From the NCBI RefSeq assembly GCF_003609835.1, contig NZ_AP017898.1, forward strand, positions 1,426,001 through 1,490,000: a DNA stretch of 64,000 nt. The letters run 5' to 3'. Made by a program: the position numbers and the translations under genes. Below are positions 39,259-49,683 of this stretch, piece by piece; the stretch's first letter is position 1, and each line of letters starts with the position of its first letter. A model generated the notes under the pieces. That model made no database searches, had not been told where the DNA came from, and saw nothing but the letters and a program-made list of their open reading frames with translations. The DNA is from Sphingopyxis sp. FD7. GTDB taxonomy: Bacteria > Pseudomonadota > Alphaproteobacteria > Sphingomonadales > Sphingomonadaceae.

Positions 39259-41156
39259 CCGAGCAGGCGCTCGACGATCAGGTCGGCCGCGGCTTCGGGT
39301 GACATGGCGGTCGTGTCGATACGGATTTCGGGATTTTCGGGCGCTTCATAGGGGCTGTCGATCCCGGTGAAGTTCTTGAGCTGCCCCGCGCGCGCCTTTT
39401 TGTAGAGGCCCTTGACGTCGCGGCGCTCGGCTTCCTCCAGCGGCGTGTCGATGAACACTTCGATAAACTCGCCTTCGGGGAGCATCGACCGCACCATTTC
39501 GCGCTCCGCTCGGAACGGCGAGATGAAGGCGGTGATGACGATCAGCCCCGCGTCGGTCATCAGCTTCGCGACTTCGCCGACGCGGCGGATATTCTCGATC
39601 CGGTCGGCCTCGGTGAAACCCAGGTCGCGGTTCAGCCCGTGGCGCACATTGTCGCCGTCGAGCAGAAAGCTGTGCCGGTTCATCCGGTGCAACTTCTTCT
39701 CCACCAGATTGGCGATTGTCGACTTGCCCGACCCCGACAGTCCCGTGAACCACAAGAGCGCCGGCTTCTGATTCTTGAGGTTCGCGCGCATCTCGCGGCT
39801 GATGTCGCTTGCCTGCCAATGGACATTCTGCGCGCGGCGCAGGCTGAAATGCAGCATCCCCGCGGCGACCGTCGCATTGGTCAACTTGTCTACAAGCACG
39901 AAACCGCCCAGCGTCCGGTTGTCGGCATAGGCCTCGAACACGATCGGCTTGTCGGTCGCCAGTTCGACGACGCCGATGCCGTTCAGTTCCAGCGTCTTGG
40001 CCGCCAGATGGTCGAGCGTGTTGACGTTGATCTCATATTTGGGGGCCTGCACCGTCGCCGACACGCTCTGCGTCGCGAGCTTCAGCCAATAGGCGCGGCC
40101 GGGGATCATTGCCTCGTCGGCCATCCACACCAGTGTCGCCTCGAACCGGTCGGCAGCCTCGGGCGGATTGTCCGCCACCGCGATCACGTCCCCGCGCGAG
40201 CAATCCACCTCGTCGGAAAGTGTCAGCGTCACCGACTGACCCGCGACGGCTTCGTCCAGGTCGCCGTCGAGGGTAACGATGCGATCCACGGTCGTCGTCT
40301 TGCCGCTGGGCAGGATGCGCACCGCATCGCCCGGCCTGACCTTGCCGCTGGCAAGCTGCCCCGAGAAACCCCGGAAATCGAGGTTCGGGCGGTTGACCCA
40401 TTGCACCGGCATACGAAACGGCCTGGCTTCGTCGGCGGCGGCGCCGATCTCGACATTTTCGAGATGCTCGATCAGCGTCGGTCCCGTGAACCAGGGCATG
40501 TTCGCCGACAGCGCGGTGATATTGTCGCCCTTGAACCCCGAAATGGGGATCGCGGTAAAATGGGTGATGCCGATCTCGCTCGCAAAGGCGCGATAGCTCA
40601 GCAGGATGCGCTCGAAAACCGCCTTGTCGTAACCGACAAGGTCCATCTTGTTCACCGCGAGCACGATATGCTTGATGCCGATCAGGTGCGCGAGGAAGCT
40701 GTGCCGCCGCGTCTGGGTGAGCACCCCCTTGCGCGCGTCGATCAGGATGACGGCGAGGTCGGCGGTCGAGGCGCCGGTGACCATGTTGCGCGTATATTGC
40801 TCGTGCCCCGGCGTGTCGGCGACGATGAACTTGCGCTTCTCGGTCGTGAAAAAGCGATAGGCGACGTCGATCGTGATCCCCTGCTCACGCTCGGCGGCAA
40901 GGCCGTCGACGAGCAAGGCAAAGTCGATTTCCTGCCCCTGGGTGCCGACGCGCTTGCTGTCGGCTTCGAGCGCGGCGAGCTGATCCTCGAAGATCATCTT
41001 GCTGTCGTAGAGCAGTCGCCCGATCAGCGTCGATTTGCCGTCGTCGACCGATCCGCAGGTGATGAAGCGTAGCAGCGACTTCTTCTCATGCCCCGCCAGA
41101 TAGGCGTCGATGTCCTCAGCGATCAGGGCGTCGGTGACGTAAACAGGATCGGTCAT
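39255..41156 (-). CDS. cysN: bifunctional sulfate adenylyltransferase subunit 1 / adenylylsulfate kinase
   Basis: A 633-residue fusion. The N-terminal GTPase half is Cys[10 protein letters not shown] (residues 35-43), [11 protein letters not shown] and NKMDL. The C-terminal third is CysC, the APS kinase, with [13 protein letters not shown] near residue 467 and [15 protein letters not shown]. With CysD it makes APS from sulfate and ATP coupled to GTP hydrolysis, then phosphorylates it to PAPS. Separated from cysD by a palindromic repeat (41170-41238). Confidence 0.96.
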   Translation of the reverse strand: MTDPVYVTDALIAEDIDAYLAGHEKKSLLRFITCGSVDDGKSTLIGRLLYDSKMIFEDQLAALEADSKRVGTQGQEIDFALLVDGLAAEREQGITIDVAYRFFTTEKRKFIVADTPGHEQYTRNMVTGASTADLAVILIDARKGVLTQTRRHSFLAHLIGIKHIVLAVNKMDLVGYDKAVFERILLSYRAFASEIGITHFTAIPISGFKGDNITALSANMPWFTGPTLIEHLENVEIGAAADEARPFRMPVQWVNRPNLDFRGFSGQLASGKVRPGDAVRILPSGKTTTVDRIVTLDGDLDEAVAGQSVTLTLSDEVDCSRGDVIAVADNPPEAADRFEATLVWMADEAMIPGRAYWLKLATQSVSATVQAPKYEINVNTLDHLAAKTLELNGIGVVELATDKPIVFEAYADNRTLGGFVLVDKLTNATVAAGMLHFSLRRAQNVHWQASDISREMRANLKNQKPALLWFTGLSGSGKSTIANLVEKKLHRMNRHSFLLDGDNVRHGLNRDLGFTEADRIENIRRVGEVAKLMTDAGLIVITAFISPFRAEREMVRSMLPEGEFIEVFIDTPLEEAERRDVKGLYKKARAGQLKNFTGIDSPYEAPENPEIRIDTTAMSPEAAADLIVERLLG

Positions 41157-41169
41157 ATCTTTAACTTCG

Positions 41170-41276
41170 TCATTCCCGCGAAGGCGGGAATCCCGCTTCG
41201 TTCATTGGCTCCGAAAGAGGCCCCCGCCTTCGCGGGGGTTGACCCTTCGTCAATCTGAAGATTGACGTGGCGGGTC
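41170..41276. repeat. palindromic repeat and hairpin between cysD and cysN
   Basis: TTCCCGCGAAGGCGGGAA and CCCCCGCCTTCGCGGGGG (41170-41238), a GCGAAGGCGGG-family pair, followed by a hairpin with GACCC/GGGTC outer and GTCAATC/GATTGAC inner arms (41241-41276) that overlaps the cysD stop. It may reduce read-through from cysD into cysN. Confidence 0.75.
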
Positions 41277-42180
41277 AAAAATACCCCTCCTGCTTCTTCT
41301 TCTCCATGCTCGCATCGCCGCCGTCCTTGTCGATGATGCGGCCCTGGCGTTCGCTGGTCGTCGTCAGCAGCATCTCCTGAATGACCTCGCTCAGCGTCGC
41401 CGCCTCGCTCTCCACGGCGCCGGTAAGCGGATAGCAGCCGAGCGTGCGGAAACGCACCGAGCGGAGCGTCGGCGTCTCACCCGGCAGCAGCGGGAAGCGC
41501 TCGTCATCGACCATCAGCAGTAACCCGTCGCGCTCCACGGTCGGGCGCGGCGCGGCGAAATAGAGCGGGACAATGGGGATATTCTCGCGCGCGATATATT
41601 GCCAGATGTCGAGCTCGGTCCAGTTCGATATCGGAAAGACGCGGATGCTCTCCCCCTTCGCCTTGCGCGCGTTGTAGAGGTTCCAAAGCTCAGGCCGCTG
41701 CTTTTTGGGATCCCAGCCGTGGCTCGCGGTGCGGAAAGAAAAGATGCGCTCCTTGGCGCGGCTCTTTTCCTCGTCGCGGCGCGCGCCCCCGAAGGCGACG
41801 TCGAAGCCATGGAGGTCGAGCGCCTGTTTCAGCCCCTCGGTCTTCCACATGTCGGTGTGCAAGGGGCCGTGATCGAACGGGTTGATCCCGCGCGCCTTCG
41901 CTTCCGGGTTCTGATGGACGATCAGTTCCATGCCGCTTTCCGCGGCCATGCGGTCGCGCAGTTCGTACATCGCCTTGAACTTCCATGTTGTATCGACATG
42001 GAGCAGCGGGAATGGCGGCGGCGAGGGATAAAAGGCCTTGCGCGCAAGGTGCAGCATCACCGCGCTGTCCTTGCCCACGCTATAGAGCATCACGGGCTTT
42101 GCCGCGTCGGCCATCACTTCGCGCATGATATGGATGCTCTCGGCCTCCAGCCGGTCGAGATGGGTCAGCGTATCGGTCAT
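41275..42180 (-). CDS. cysD: sulfate adenylyltransferase subunit 2
   Basis: A 301-residue PP-loop ATP pyrophosphatase: [12 protein letters not shown] (residues 34-45) binds [19 protein letters not shown] and [15 protein letters not shown] are typical CysD, and the C-terminus ends in [10 protein letters not shown] as in the family. It forms APS from sulfate with CysN. The start [16 protein letters not shown] is fixed by the family N-terminus. Confidence 0.96.
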   Translation of the reverse strand: MTDTLTHLDRLEAESIHIMREVMADAAKPVMLYSVGKDSAVMLHLARKAFYPSPPPFPLLHVDTTWKFKAMYELRDRMAAESGMELIVHQNPEAKARGINPFDHGPLHTDMWKTEGLKQALDLHGFDVAFGGARRDEEKSRAKERIFSFRTASHGWDPKKQRPELWNLYNARKAKGESIRVFPISNWTELDIWQYIARENIPIVPLYFAAPRPTVERDGLLLMVDDERFPLLPGETPTLRSVRFRTLGCYPLTGAVESEAATLSEVIQEMLLTTTSERQGRIIDKDGGDASMEKKKQEGYF

Positions 42181-42262
42181 GCCCTGCCCTTGCCGCCCCT
42201 CCGAAAACCGATCAAGCTGTATGGCCTTTTGGCGCTGCAAGCCAGACTTGTGAGGCCGGTCG

Positions 42263-43165
42263 TCACGGCGCGGCATCGACCTTCGCCTGCCGCCACTCGG
42301 CAGCGATCGCGCCAATCGTCTCGCGCGCGTGCGCCAGCCGCGGGCTGATTTCGGGCAAACCGGCCCAGGCGGGATCGGCGACCAGCCCCAGTTCGCGGCG
42401 AAAATCATAGCCCGCGACCTTGAGCGGCACGATGCCGTCGATCGCGAGCGACACCGGCGCGGTGGTGATGCCGATGCCCGCGGCGACCATCCGCAGGCAA
42501 CGCTCGTCGCTTTCGCTGCGCAAGGCAAAGCGCGGGCGCACGCCGTGGCGCGTGAAGAAACGGCTCGTCGCCCCCAGAAACTCGCACGAACGCCGCGCGA
42601 TCATCGTTTCGGCGGCCAGTTCGTCGGGTGTGACCTCGATACGGCCGACCAGCGGATGATCGGCGGCGATGAACATCGTCAGCGGCTCATCATAGAGCGA
42701 GGTGATATTATCGCCGCGCTCGCCGGGACGCAGCCCGACAAGCGCCATATGGATGCGCGCGCTGCCCAGCGCGGCGCGAAGCTCGGCATCGCCGTTCTCA
42801 ACGATCTCGATCGCAAAGCTGGGGCGCAGCGCCGCGACGATCGCCTGCAACAACTCGCCGGGCACCGATCGGATCACACCCAGTTTCAGCTCGGCCAGGG
42901 GCCGTTCGCCGGTACGACCGAAATCGTCGGCGGCGCGAAATCCGCGGTCGAGATCGCGCGCGATCGGCAAAAAGCGCCCGCCCGCTTCGGTGAGGCGAAT
43001 CTGCCGCCGGTTGCGCAGGAACAGCCGCGTCCCGACCAGCCTTTCCAGCTCGGCGATCCCCGCCGACAGGGCCGGTTGGGTGACGCGGATGCGCAAAGCC
43101 GCCTGTGTAAAGCCGCCGGCATCGACGACGGCGAGGAATTGCCGGATATGCGCGCGCTTTATCAT
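42263..43165 (-). CDS. LysR-family transcriptional regulator
   Basis: A 300-residue regulator: winged helix-turn-helix at residues 3-62 ([25 protein letters not shown]) and a substrate-binding domain. It lies 82 bp upstream of cysD on the same strand and 101 bp from the divergent ivd gene, so either cluster could be its target. It does not show the full CysB pattern, so a role in sulfur control is inference only. Confidence 0.85.
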   Translation of the reverse strand: MIKRAHIRQFLAVVDAGGFTQAALRIRVTQPALSAGIAELERLVGTRLFLRNRRQIRLTEAGGRFLPIARDLDRGFRAADDFGRTGERPLAELKLGVIRSVPGELLQAIVAALRPSFAIEIVENGDAELRAALGSARIHMALVGLRPGERGDNITSLYDEPLTMFIAADHPLVGRIEVTPDELAAETMIARRSCEFLGATSRFFTRHGVRPRFALRSESDERCLRMVAAGIGITTAPVSLAIDGIVPLKVAGYDFRRELGLVADPAWAGLPEISPRLAHARETIGAIAAEWRQAKVDAAP

Positions 43166-43266
43166 AGATTTTGCTTATGCTGAAACGCGACCTCTTTCAA
43201 TTTCCATATGCCAGGATTTTGATGCACAGTTGCGGGACCATCCGGCCCTCGATCGACAGGTAATCC

Positions 43267-44436
43267 ATGCGCGCCACCCCCGATTTCGACTTCGCCCTCG
43301 GTGAAACCGCCGACATGATCCGCGAAACCACCGCCCGCTTCGCCGACGAACGGATCGCGCCGCTCGCCGCCAGGGCCGACGCCGACGACTGGTTTCCGCG
43401 CGATGAGCTGTGGACCGCGATGGGCGCGCTCGGCCTCCACGGCATCACCGTCGAGGAAGAGTGGGGCGGGCTTGGCCTCGGTTATCTCGAACATGTGATC
43501 GCGGTCGAGGAAGTCAGCCGTGCCAGCGCGGCGATCGGTCTTTCCTATGGCGCGCACTCGAACCTGTGCGTCAACCAGATCCGCCGTTGGGGCAATGCCG
43601 AGCAGAAGGCGAAATATCTGCCCAGGCTGATTTCGGGCGAGCATGTCGGCAGCCTCGCGATGTCCGAAGCCGGTGCGGGCAGCGACGTCGTGTCGATGAA
43701 GCTCAAGGCCGACAAGGTTCAGGGCGGCTATGTGCTGAACGGCACGAAGTTCTGGATCACCAACGCGAGCCACGCCGACACGCTGGTCGTCTATGCCAAG
43801 ACCTCGCCCGAGGCGGGATCGCGCGGCATCACCGCCTTCCTGATCGAAAAGGATATGCCGGGGTTCAGCATCGGGCAAAAGATCGACAAGGTCGGGATGC
43901 GCGGCAGCCCCACCGCCGAGCTGGTGTTCACCGATTGCGAAGTGTCCGAAGACCAGGTCATGGGCCCCGAAAATGGCGGCGTCGGCGTGCTGATGTCGGG
44001 GCTCGATTATGAGCGCGTCGTGCTCGCGGGGCTTCAGCTCGGCATCATGCAGGCGTGCCTCGACACGGTCATTCCTTACGTGCGCGAACGCAAGCAGTTC
44101 GGCAAGCCGATCGGCTCGTTCCAGCTGATGCAGGCGAAGGTCGCCGACATGTATGTCATGCTCCAGTCGGCGCGCTCCTACGTCTACAACGTCGCCAAGG
44201 CGTGCGACGCCGGACAGACGACGCGCTTCGACGCCGCGGGCGCGATCCTGCTCGCGAGCGAAAGCGCGGTAAAGGTCGCGGGCGAGGCGATTCAGGCGCT
44301 TGGCGGCGCGGGATACACGAAGGACTGGCCGGTCGAGCGCTATTGGCGCGACGCCAAGCTGCTCGACATCGGCGCGGGGACCAACGAGATCCGCCGGATG
44401 CTGATCGGCCGCGAACTGATCGGGGCGGCGGGGTGA
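43267..44436 (+). CDS. ivd: isovaleryl-CoA dehydrogenase
   Basis: A 389-residue acyl-CoA dehydrogenase. FAD-binding regions [11 protein letters not shown] and FWITNAS are present, and the catalytic Glu249 in [15 protein letters not shown] sits in the position particular to isovaleryl-CoA dehydrogenases; the C-terminal [16 protein letters not shown] is also conserved. It oxidises isovaleryl-CoA to 3-methylcrotonyl-CoA in leucine breakdown, passing electrons to ETF. Its last 56 bp are repeated 982 bp downstream (45350-45405), where the pre-insertion end of the gene seems to have been. Confidence 0.94.
   Translation: MRATPDFDFALGETADMIRETTARFADERIAPLAARADADDWFPRDELWTAMGALGLHGITVEEEWGGLGLGYLEHVIAVEEVSRASAAIGLSYGAHSNLCVNQIRRWGNAEQKAKYLPRLISGEHVGSLAMSEAGAGSDVVSMKLKADKVQGGYVLNGTKFWITNASHADTLVVYAKTSPEAGSRGITAFLIEKDMPGFSIGQKIDKVGMRGSPTAELVFTDCEVSEDQVMGPENGGVGVLMSGLDYERVVLAGLQLGIMQACLDTVIPYVRERKQFGKPIGSFQLMQAKVADMYVMLQSARSYVYNVAKACDAGQTTRFDAAGAILLASESAVKVAGEAIQALGGAGYTKDWPVERYWRDAKLLDIGAGTNEIRRMLIGRELIGAAG
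44368..44423 (+). repeat. direct repeat, copy 1 (3' end of ivd)
   Basis: A 56-bp sequence starting ATCGGCGCGGGGACC and ending CGCGAACTGATCGG. It matches 45350-45405 with a single mismatch. The two copies flank the inserted segment with the methyltransferase gene and the mccB-like fragment. Confidence 0.95.
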
Positions 44437-44441
44437 GTGAA

Positions 44442-45110
44442 ATGCCGATTGTTGAAGGTGAAGAACCAAAGAAATCAAAGCGATCGGTCCGCGAGCGAGC
44501 CGACGCAATCAAGCCATTTGTGTGCAAAAACCTGATCGCTGTCATCGAAAACCCGGCCGACATCAAGAATATCGGCACGGTCATCCGCAACGTGAACGCA
44601 CTCGGTGTGGAGAAGGTTTATATCGTCGATCCCCGCAAGGCGCTGCCTGACGACTGGCAGGAAATGCGCGAAAGGCCTTCATTATCCAAGACGTCCGTTT
44701 CGGCGATCAAGTGGAGCTTCGTGAAACGGTTCGACAGCACAGACGATTGCTTCGATCATCTGGAGAGAAAGAATTTCCGGTCGATCGTCACCTCGCCGCA
44801 CATGAAGGGACAGGTAAATATTATCCTGCACGAAGGCGATTACACCGAACATGCCAAGCTGGCTGTGTGGTTCGGCAATGAAAAACGCGGGATCAGCGAC
44901 CGGGCAGTCGAGCGCAGCGATGCCTGCGTTTCAATCCCGATGTTTGGCATGATTGAGAGCCTCAATTTGGGCACGTCCTCCGGCATCGTGCTTTATGAAG
45001 TGACGAAGCAGCGGCGAGAATATCAGAGCAAATATAGCAAGCGCGACAAGCGCGGCGCTCGGGCAGAGCCATTGCCAACGGTTATGCCATTGGAGGAACG
45101 CCAAAAGTGA
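44442..45110 (+). CDS. TrmH/SpoU-family RNA 2'-O-methyltransferase, likely acquired
   Basis: A 222-residue SPOUT methyltransferase. Motif 1 is [20 protein letters not shown], motif 2 [10 protein letters not shown] and motif 3 [20 protein letters not shown], which together form the knotted SAM site and place the arginine and asparagine used for ribose methylation of tRNA or rRNA. The N- and C-termini are Lys/Arg-rich. Base composition and codons (AAA, GAA, TTT, TAT frequent) differ plainly from all neighbours. It sits inside a leucine-degradation operon where it has no known role, between two copies of the ivd tail. A GTG at 44433 overlapping the ivd stop is an alternative start. Confidence 0.88.
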   Translation: MPIVEGEEPKKSKRSVRERADAIKPFVCKNLIAVIENPADIKNIGTVIRNVNALGVEKVYIVDPRKALPDDWQEMRERPSLSKTSVSAIKWSFVKRFDSTDDCFDHLERKNFRSIVTSPHMKGQVNIILHEGDYTEHAKLAVWFGNEKRGISDRAVERSDACVSIPMFGMIESLNLGTSSGIVLYEVTKQRREYQSKYSKRDKRGARAEPLPTVMPLEERQK

Positions 45111-45418
45111 ACGCCCCGACCCTCAACACTATCCTCGACCGGGAAAGCTCCGAGGCCAAGGCGCGCTTTATTCGCAACCAAGCGCTTGCTACCGAACTAC
45201 GCGCACGTGTCGCCGAAGCGGCGCTGGGCGGCAACGAAAAGTCGCGCGAGCGCCTGCTCGACGCGGGCTCGCCCGTCCTCGAGATCGGCCAGCTTGCCGC
45301 GTGCGACTTGTATGGCGGCGAAGTGCCGGGTGCGGGGATGATCGCCAACATCGGCGCGGGGACGAACGAGATCCGCCGGATGCTGATCGGCCGCGAACTG
45401 ATCGGCGCCGGCGCGTGA
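45107..45418 (+). pseudogene. chimeric remnant: 5' part of a diverged mccB fused to the 3' end of ivd
   Basis: An open frame of 103 residues from GTG. Residues 1-80 align with the start of the mccB product at 46071 ([32 protein letters not shown]), but with many substitutions at the beginning and a 15-residue in-frame deletion. The last 20 residues, [16 protein letters not shown] and on, are the C-terminus of isovaleryl-CoA dehydrogenase. The fusion point is at ATCGGC, which both parents contain. It has neither carboxyltransferase nor dehydrogenase domain, so a functional product is unlikely; it may still be translated through its GTGA overlap with the methyltransferase gene. Confidence 0.88.
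45350..45405 (+). repeat. direct repeat, copy 2 (ivd tail)
   Basis: Second copy of the 56-bp ivd tail (one mismatch with 44368-44423). It leads into a TGA that overlaps the GTG of the next small gene, the kind of coupling expected for the original end of ivd. Confidence 0.95.
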
Positions 45419-45762
45419 TCTGGCTCTGGCTGTCGGCGGCGTTTATGACGACGACGGCCGCGATCCACGCCATTCTTGGCGAGCGGCGGCTGATGGGACC
45501 GCTGATGATGCTCGATCAGGGCATCATGGGGGTCGACCTTGCGCGGCGCGTCTTTCGCCTCGCCTGGCATGCGCTGTCGCTGCTCATGCTCGTCTCGGCA
45601 GCGTCGGTCGTCTGGCCGGGCACCCCGCGCGGGCTGATCCTGCTGATCGGCGGCGCATGGCTCGCGACCGGCCTGTTCGACGCCATTTATACGCGCGGAC
45701 GTCATATCGGCTGGCCCTTCCTCGCCGCGTCGGGCGCCTGCGCGCTGCTGGGGGCCACATGA
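45415..45762 (+). CDS. small membrane protein of unknown function
   Basis: Not recognised. A 115-residue, four-helix hydrophobic protein starting at GTG ([20 protein letters not shown]) inside the stop of the chimeric ivd tail. Features include [32 protein letters not shown] and a C-terminal helix. It ends in an ATGA overlap with the next membrane gene. The two were probably coupled to ivd before the insertion upstream. Confidence 0.65.
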   Translation: MIWLWLSAAFMTTTAAIHAILGERRLMGPLMMLDQGIMGVDLARRVFRLAWHALSLLMLVSAASVVWPGTPRGLILLIGGAWLATGLFDAIYTRGRHIGWPFLAASGACALLGAT

Positions 45763-46037
45763 GCCAGCCCCTGCTCGACGCGCTTCAATATTATGGCGCC
45801 GCGGCGGCGACCTTTGCCGCGCTGATCGTCTCGCTCAACCTTGGCGAGCGGTGGACCGGCTGGGCGTTCGTCATTTTCGTGACCAGCAGCCTCGCGCTGA
45901 TCGCCTGGGGCTTCCTGCAGTCCGACAGCGAAGGCATCGGGTGGCAGAATATCGCGCTGCTCGGTATCAATTGCGTGGGCGTCTATCGCCACCTTATCCG
46001 CAAGAAGCCGGGCGACGTCGCGGCCGCGCAGGAATGA
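45759..46037 (+). CDS. small membrane protein of unknown function
   Basis: Not recognised. A 92-residue protein with three hydrophobic helices (YYGAAAATFAALIVSLNLG, WAFVIFVTSSLALIAWGF, IALLGINCVGVY) and a short basic tail. Translationally coupled to the preceding gene (ATGA) and 33 bp before mccB, so it is part of the leucine-degradation operon by position. Confidence 0.65.
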   Translation: MSQPLLDALQYYGAAAATFAALIVSLNLGERWTGWAFVIFVTSSLALIAWGFLQSDSEGIGWQNIALLGINCVGVYRHLIRKKPGDVAAAQE

Positions 46038-46070
46038 CGACATGACATTTTTGATGGGAGATTCGGCAAG

Positions 46071-47669
46071 GTGAGCGCCCCGGTCCTGGGAACGATGGTC
46101 GATCGCGACGGCGAGGCGTTCCGCGCCAACGCCGCGCACAACCGCGCGCTGCGCGACGAGCTGTACGCGCGCGTCGCGCAGGCGGCGCTGGGCGGCAACG
46201 AAAAGTCGCGCGAGCGCCATGTGAGCCGCGGCAAGCTGCTCCCCCGCGAGCGCGTCGAGCGCCTGCTCGACCCCGGCTCGCCCTTCCTCGAGATCGGCCA
46301 GCTCGCCGCGTGCGACCTCTATGGCGGCGAGGTGCCGGGCGCCGGGATGATCGCCGGCATCGGCCGCGTGTCGGGGCGACAGGCGATGATCGTCTGCAAC
46401 GACGCGACGGTGAAGGGCGGCACCTATTATCCGATGACGGTGAAAAAGCATCTGCGCGCGCAGGAAATCGCGCAGGAAAACCGCCTGCCGTGCATCTATC
46501 TGGTCGACTCCGGCGGCGCGAACCTGCCGCATCAGGATCAGGTCTTTCCCGACCGCGACCATTTCGGGCGCATCTTCTTTAACCAGGCGAATATGAGCGC
46601 GCGCCGCATCCCGCAGATCGCGTGCGTGATGGGAAGCTGCACCGCGGGCGGCGCCTATGTGCCCGCGATGAGCGACGAAACGGTGATCGTCCGCGGTCAG
46701 GGCACGATCTTCCTCGCCGGCCCGCCGCTGGTGAAGGCGGCGACGGGCGAAGAAATCAGCGCCGAGGATCTGGGCGGCGGCGATCTCCACGCCAGGAAGT
46801 CGGGCGTTGTCGACCATCTCGCCGAGAATGACGAACATGCGCTGACGATCGTGCGCGACATCATGTCGCACCTTGGAACTGAGGAAGGATTCAAGGTCGA
46901 GATGAAGGAGCCGCGCCCGCCCAGATATGACGCCGAAGACCTCTACGGCATCATCCCGCAGGACGTCCGCGCTCCCTATGACGTCCACGAAGTCATCGCG
47001 CGCATCGTCGACGGCAGCGAGTTTCACGAGTTCAAGGCGCAATATGGCAGCACGCTCGTCTGCGGCTTCGCGCATATCTGGGGCATCCCCGTCGCGATCC
47101 TCGCCAACAATGGCGTGCTGTTCAGCGAAAGCGCGGTCAAGGGCGCGCATTTCATCGAACTGGCGCAGCAGCGCCGCATCCCCCTGCTCTTCCTCCAGAA
47201 TATCAGCGGCTTCATGGTTGGTGGCAAGTACGAGGCAGAGGGCATTGCAAAGCATGGCGCAAAGCTGGTGACCGCGGTTGCGACGGCAACGGTTCCGAAG
47301 ATCACCGTGCTGATCGGCGGCAGCTTCGGCGCGGGCAATTACGGCATGTGCGGGCGCGCCTATTCGCCGCGCTTTTTGTTTACGTGGCCCAATGCGCGGA
47401 TCAGCGTGATGGGCGGCGAACAGGCGGCGTCGGTGCTCGCGACCGTCCACCGCGACGCCGACAAATGGACGCCCGAGGAAGCCGAAGCCTTCAAGGCGCC
47501 GATCCGCCAGAAATATGAGGACGAAGGCAATCCCTACCACGCGACCGCGCGCCTGTGGGACGATGGCATCATCGACCCCGCGCAGACGCGCGACGTGCTG
47601 GGCCTCGCCTTCGCCGCAACGCTGAACGCCCCGGTCGAAGACCGCGGCTTCGGCGTGTTCAGGATGTGA
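46071..47669 (+). CDS. mccB: methylcrotonyl-CoA carboxylase, carboxyltransferase (beta) subunit
   Basis: A 532-residue carboxyltransferase with N- and C-lobes of the crotonase-like fold: [53 protein letters not shown] and [16 protein letters not shown]. It transfers CO2 from biotin to 3-methylcrotonyl-CoA to give 3-methylglutaconyl-CoA. GTG at 46071 gives [12 protein letters not shown]. The nearby remnant at 45107 copies its N-terminus. Confidence 0.95.
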   Translation: MSAPVLGTMVDRDGEAFRANAAHNRALRDELYARVAQAALGGNEKSRERHVSRGKLLPRERVERLLDPGSPFLEIGQLAACDLYGGEVPGAGMIAGIGRVSGRQAMIVCNDATVKGGTYYPMTVKKHLRAQEIAQENRLPCIYLVDSGGANLPHQDQVFPDRDHFGRIFFNQANMSARRIPQIACVMGSCTAGGAYVPAMSDETVIVRGQGTIFLAGPPLVKAATGEEISAEDLGGGDLHARKSGVVDHLAENDEHALTIVRDIMSHLGTEEGFKVEMKEPRPPRYDAEDLYGIIPQDVRAPYDVHEVIARIVDGSEFHEFKAQYGSTLVCGFAHIWGIPVAILANNGVLFSESAVKGAHFIELAQQRRIPLLFLQNISGFMVGGKYEAEGIAKHGAKLVTAVATATVPKITVLIGGSFGAGNYGMCGRAYSPRFLFTWPNARISVMGGEQAASVLATVHRDADKWTPEEAEAFKAPIRQKYEDEGNPYHATARLWDDGIIDPAQTRDVLGLAFAATLNAPVEDRGFGVFRM

Positions 47670-47671
47670 TT

Positions 47672-49513
47672 ATGATGATCCAATCGCTCCTCATCGCCAA
47701 TCGCGGCGAAATCGCCTGTCGCATCATCCGCACCGCGCGCGCGATGGGCATACGGACCGTTGCGGTCTATTCGGATGCCGACGCGAAAGCGCTGCATGTG
47801 CGCGAGGCCGATGAGGCGGTGCATATCGGGCCGTCGTCGGCGCGTGAAAGCTACCTCGTTGGCGAGAAGATCATCGCCGCTGCGAAGGCAACCGGCGCCG
47901 AGGCGATCCATCCGGGCTATGGCTTCCTCTCCGAAAATGCCGAGTTCGCGCAGGCCGTGATCGACGCGGGCCTCGTGTGGGTCGGGCCGAAGCCTTCGTC
48001 GATCACCGCGATGGGGCTGAAGGACGCCGCCAAGAAGCTGATGGCCGAGGCCGGGGTGCCGGTGACGCCCGGCTATATGGGCGAAAATCAGGACCCCGCC
48101 TTTCTCGCCGAACAGGCGGCCGAGATCGGCTACCCCGTGCTCATCAAGGCCGTCGCAGGCGGCGGCGGCAAAGGGATGCGCAAGGTGGATAGCCCGGCTG
48201 ACTTCGCCGACGCGCTCGCCTCGTGCCAACGCGAGGCGGCCGCGTCGTTCGGAAACGACCATGTGCTGATCGAGAAATATATCCTGACCCCCCGCCATAT
48301 CGAGGTGCAGGTGTTCGGCGACATGCACGGCAACGTCGTCCACCTGTTCGAGCGCGACTGCTCGCTCCAGCGCCGCCACCAGAAGGTGATCGAGGAGGCC
48401 CCCGCCCCCGGCATGGACGAAGCGACGCGCGCCGAGTTGTGCGCCGCTGCGGTGCGCGCGGCGAAGGCAGTCGATTATGTCGGTGCAGGGACGATCGAGT
48501 TCATCGCCGACGCGAGCGAGGGCCTGCGCGCCGACCGCATCTGGTTCATGGAAATGAACACGCGCCTGCAAGTCGAGCATCCGGTGACCGAGGAAATCAC
48601 CGGGGTCGATCTGGTCGAATGGCAGTTGCGGGTGGCGAGCGGCGAGCCGTTGCCGCTGACGCAGGACCAGCTGGCGATCAACGGCTGGGCGATGGAAGCG
48701 CGGCTTTATGCCGAGGATCCGGCGAAGGGTTTTCTGCCGAGCATTGGCACGCTCGAACTCTTCCAGCTTCCCGAACATATCGGCCGCATCGACACCGGCG
48801 TTTACGAAGGCGCTGAGGTATCGCCCTTCTACGACCCGATGATCGCCAAGGTGATCGCCTGGGGCGAGAACCGCGACGAAGCGCGCGAGTTGCTCTCCGA
48901 GATGCTGGAGGATAGCGCGATCTGGCCGGTGAAGACCAATTCGGCCTTTCTGATCAATGCGCTCGACCATCCCGATTTCGTCGCGGGCACCGTCGATACC
49001 GGATTGATCGGCCGCGACGGCGACAGCATGACCGCCGAACCGGTGCCGACCGAACAGGCGCTCACCAACGCCGCAATGGCGATGGTCCCCCGTTCATTGC
49101 AGTCGGGATTCCGCCTCAACGCGCCCGCCGTCCGCGGCGCACCCTTTCTGCTGGACGGCAAGCGCGTCGATGTGCGGCTGCATGGGCCGGGCACCGGGGA
49201 ACCGGCGCCTGCGATGCTCGTCGCCGAAAGCGGCGCGGTGTGGCAACTCACGCCCTGGCGTGCGCAAGGCAGCGCGGGCGGCGCGGCGGGTGACGGCGCG
49301 ATCCTGTCGCCGATGCCGGGCAAGATTATCGCGGTCGATGTGTCCGTGGGCGATATGGTGTCGAAAGGGCAGAAGCTGCTGACGCTGGAAGCGATGAAGA
49401 TGGAACACAGCCTGACCGCGCCTTTCGATGGCGTCGTCGCCGAACTCAATGCCTCAGCGGGCGCGCAGGTGCAGGTCGAGGCGTTGCTGGCGCGGATCGA
49501 GGCGGCGGAATAA
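47672..49513 (+). CDS. mccA: methylcrotonyl-CoA carboxylase, biotin carboxylase/carrier (alpha) subunit
   Basis: A 613-residue protein: biotin carboxylase ATP-grasp with GGGGKGMRKV and FMEMNTRLQVEHPVTEEITG, the BT linker domain, and a C-terminal biotinyl domain whose LEAMKMEHS carries the biotin at Lys576. It partners MccB. The first codon pair ATG ATG at 47672 is preceded by an in-frame GTG at 47666 that overlaps the mccB stop. The gene ends at a strong hairpin. Confidence 0.95.
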   Translation: MMIQSLLIANRGEIACRIIRTARAMGIRTVAVYSDADAKALHVREADEAVHIGPSSARESYLVGEKIIAAAKATGAEAIHPGYGFLSENAEFAQAVIDAGLVWVGPKPSSITAMGLKDAAKKLMAEAGVPVTPGYMGENQDPAFLAEQAAEIGYPVLIKAVAGGGGKGMRKVDSPADFADALASCQREAAASFGNDHVLIEKYILTPRHIEVQVFGDMHGNVVHLFERDCSLQRRHQKVIEEAPAPGMDEATRAELCAAAVRAAKAVDYVGAGTIEFIADASEGLRADRIWFMEMNTRLQVEHPVTEEITGVDLVEWQLRVASGEPLPLTQDQLAINGWAMEARLYAEDPAKGFLPSIGTLELFQLPEHIGRIDTGVYEGAEVSPFYDPMIAKVIAWGENRDEARELLSEMLEDSAIWPVKTNSAFLINALDHPDFVAGTVDTGLIGRDGDSMTAEPVPTEQALTNAAMAMVPRSLQSGFRLNAPAVRGAPFLLDGKRVDVRLHGPGTGEPAPAMLVAESGAVWQLTPWRAQGSAGGAAGDGAILSPMPGKIIAVDVSVGDMVSKGQKLLTLEAMKMEHSLTAPFDGVVAELNASAGAQVQVEALLARIEAAE

Positions 49514-49517
49514 GGTT

Positions 49518-49538
49518 CCTTCTCCCTTCGGGAGAAGG
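49518..49538. terminator. hairpin after mccA
   Basis: CCTTCTCC/GGAGAAGG, 8 bp around a CTTCG loop, 5 bp after the mccA stop. No U-tract follows. The rest of the 170-bp gap holds a dispersed repeat with GGATGAGGGGTT / AACCCCTCACCC arms and the hairpin CCTCTCCC/GGGAGAGG (49658-49676) just before the MaoC start. Confidence 0.5.
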
Positions 49539-49683
49539 ATATGGAGCCTTGCTGCTTCAGCAGCTAGGCGGAGTTGGATGAGGGGTTGCGAGCTATCGTG
49601 GGGGCAGAACCCCTCACCCAGCTGCGACTAGCCGGCAAGCCGGCAAGTCTTCGCATCCCTCTCCCGATGGGAGAGGAAGTAAG

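Noticed and set aside
42263..43165. LysR gene as CysB, the sulfur regulator
   Set aside because: Position next to cysD is suggestive, but the protein is shorter than CysB and its inducer-domain motifs were not recognised; left as unassigned LysR.
45301..45414. Longer start for the 115-residue membrane protein
   Set aside because: The extra residues are an out-of-frame reading of the mccB/ivd remnant; the GTG at 45415 overlaps its stop and starts the first helix.
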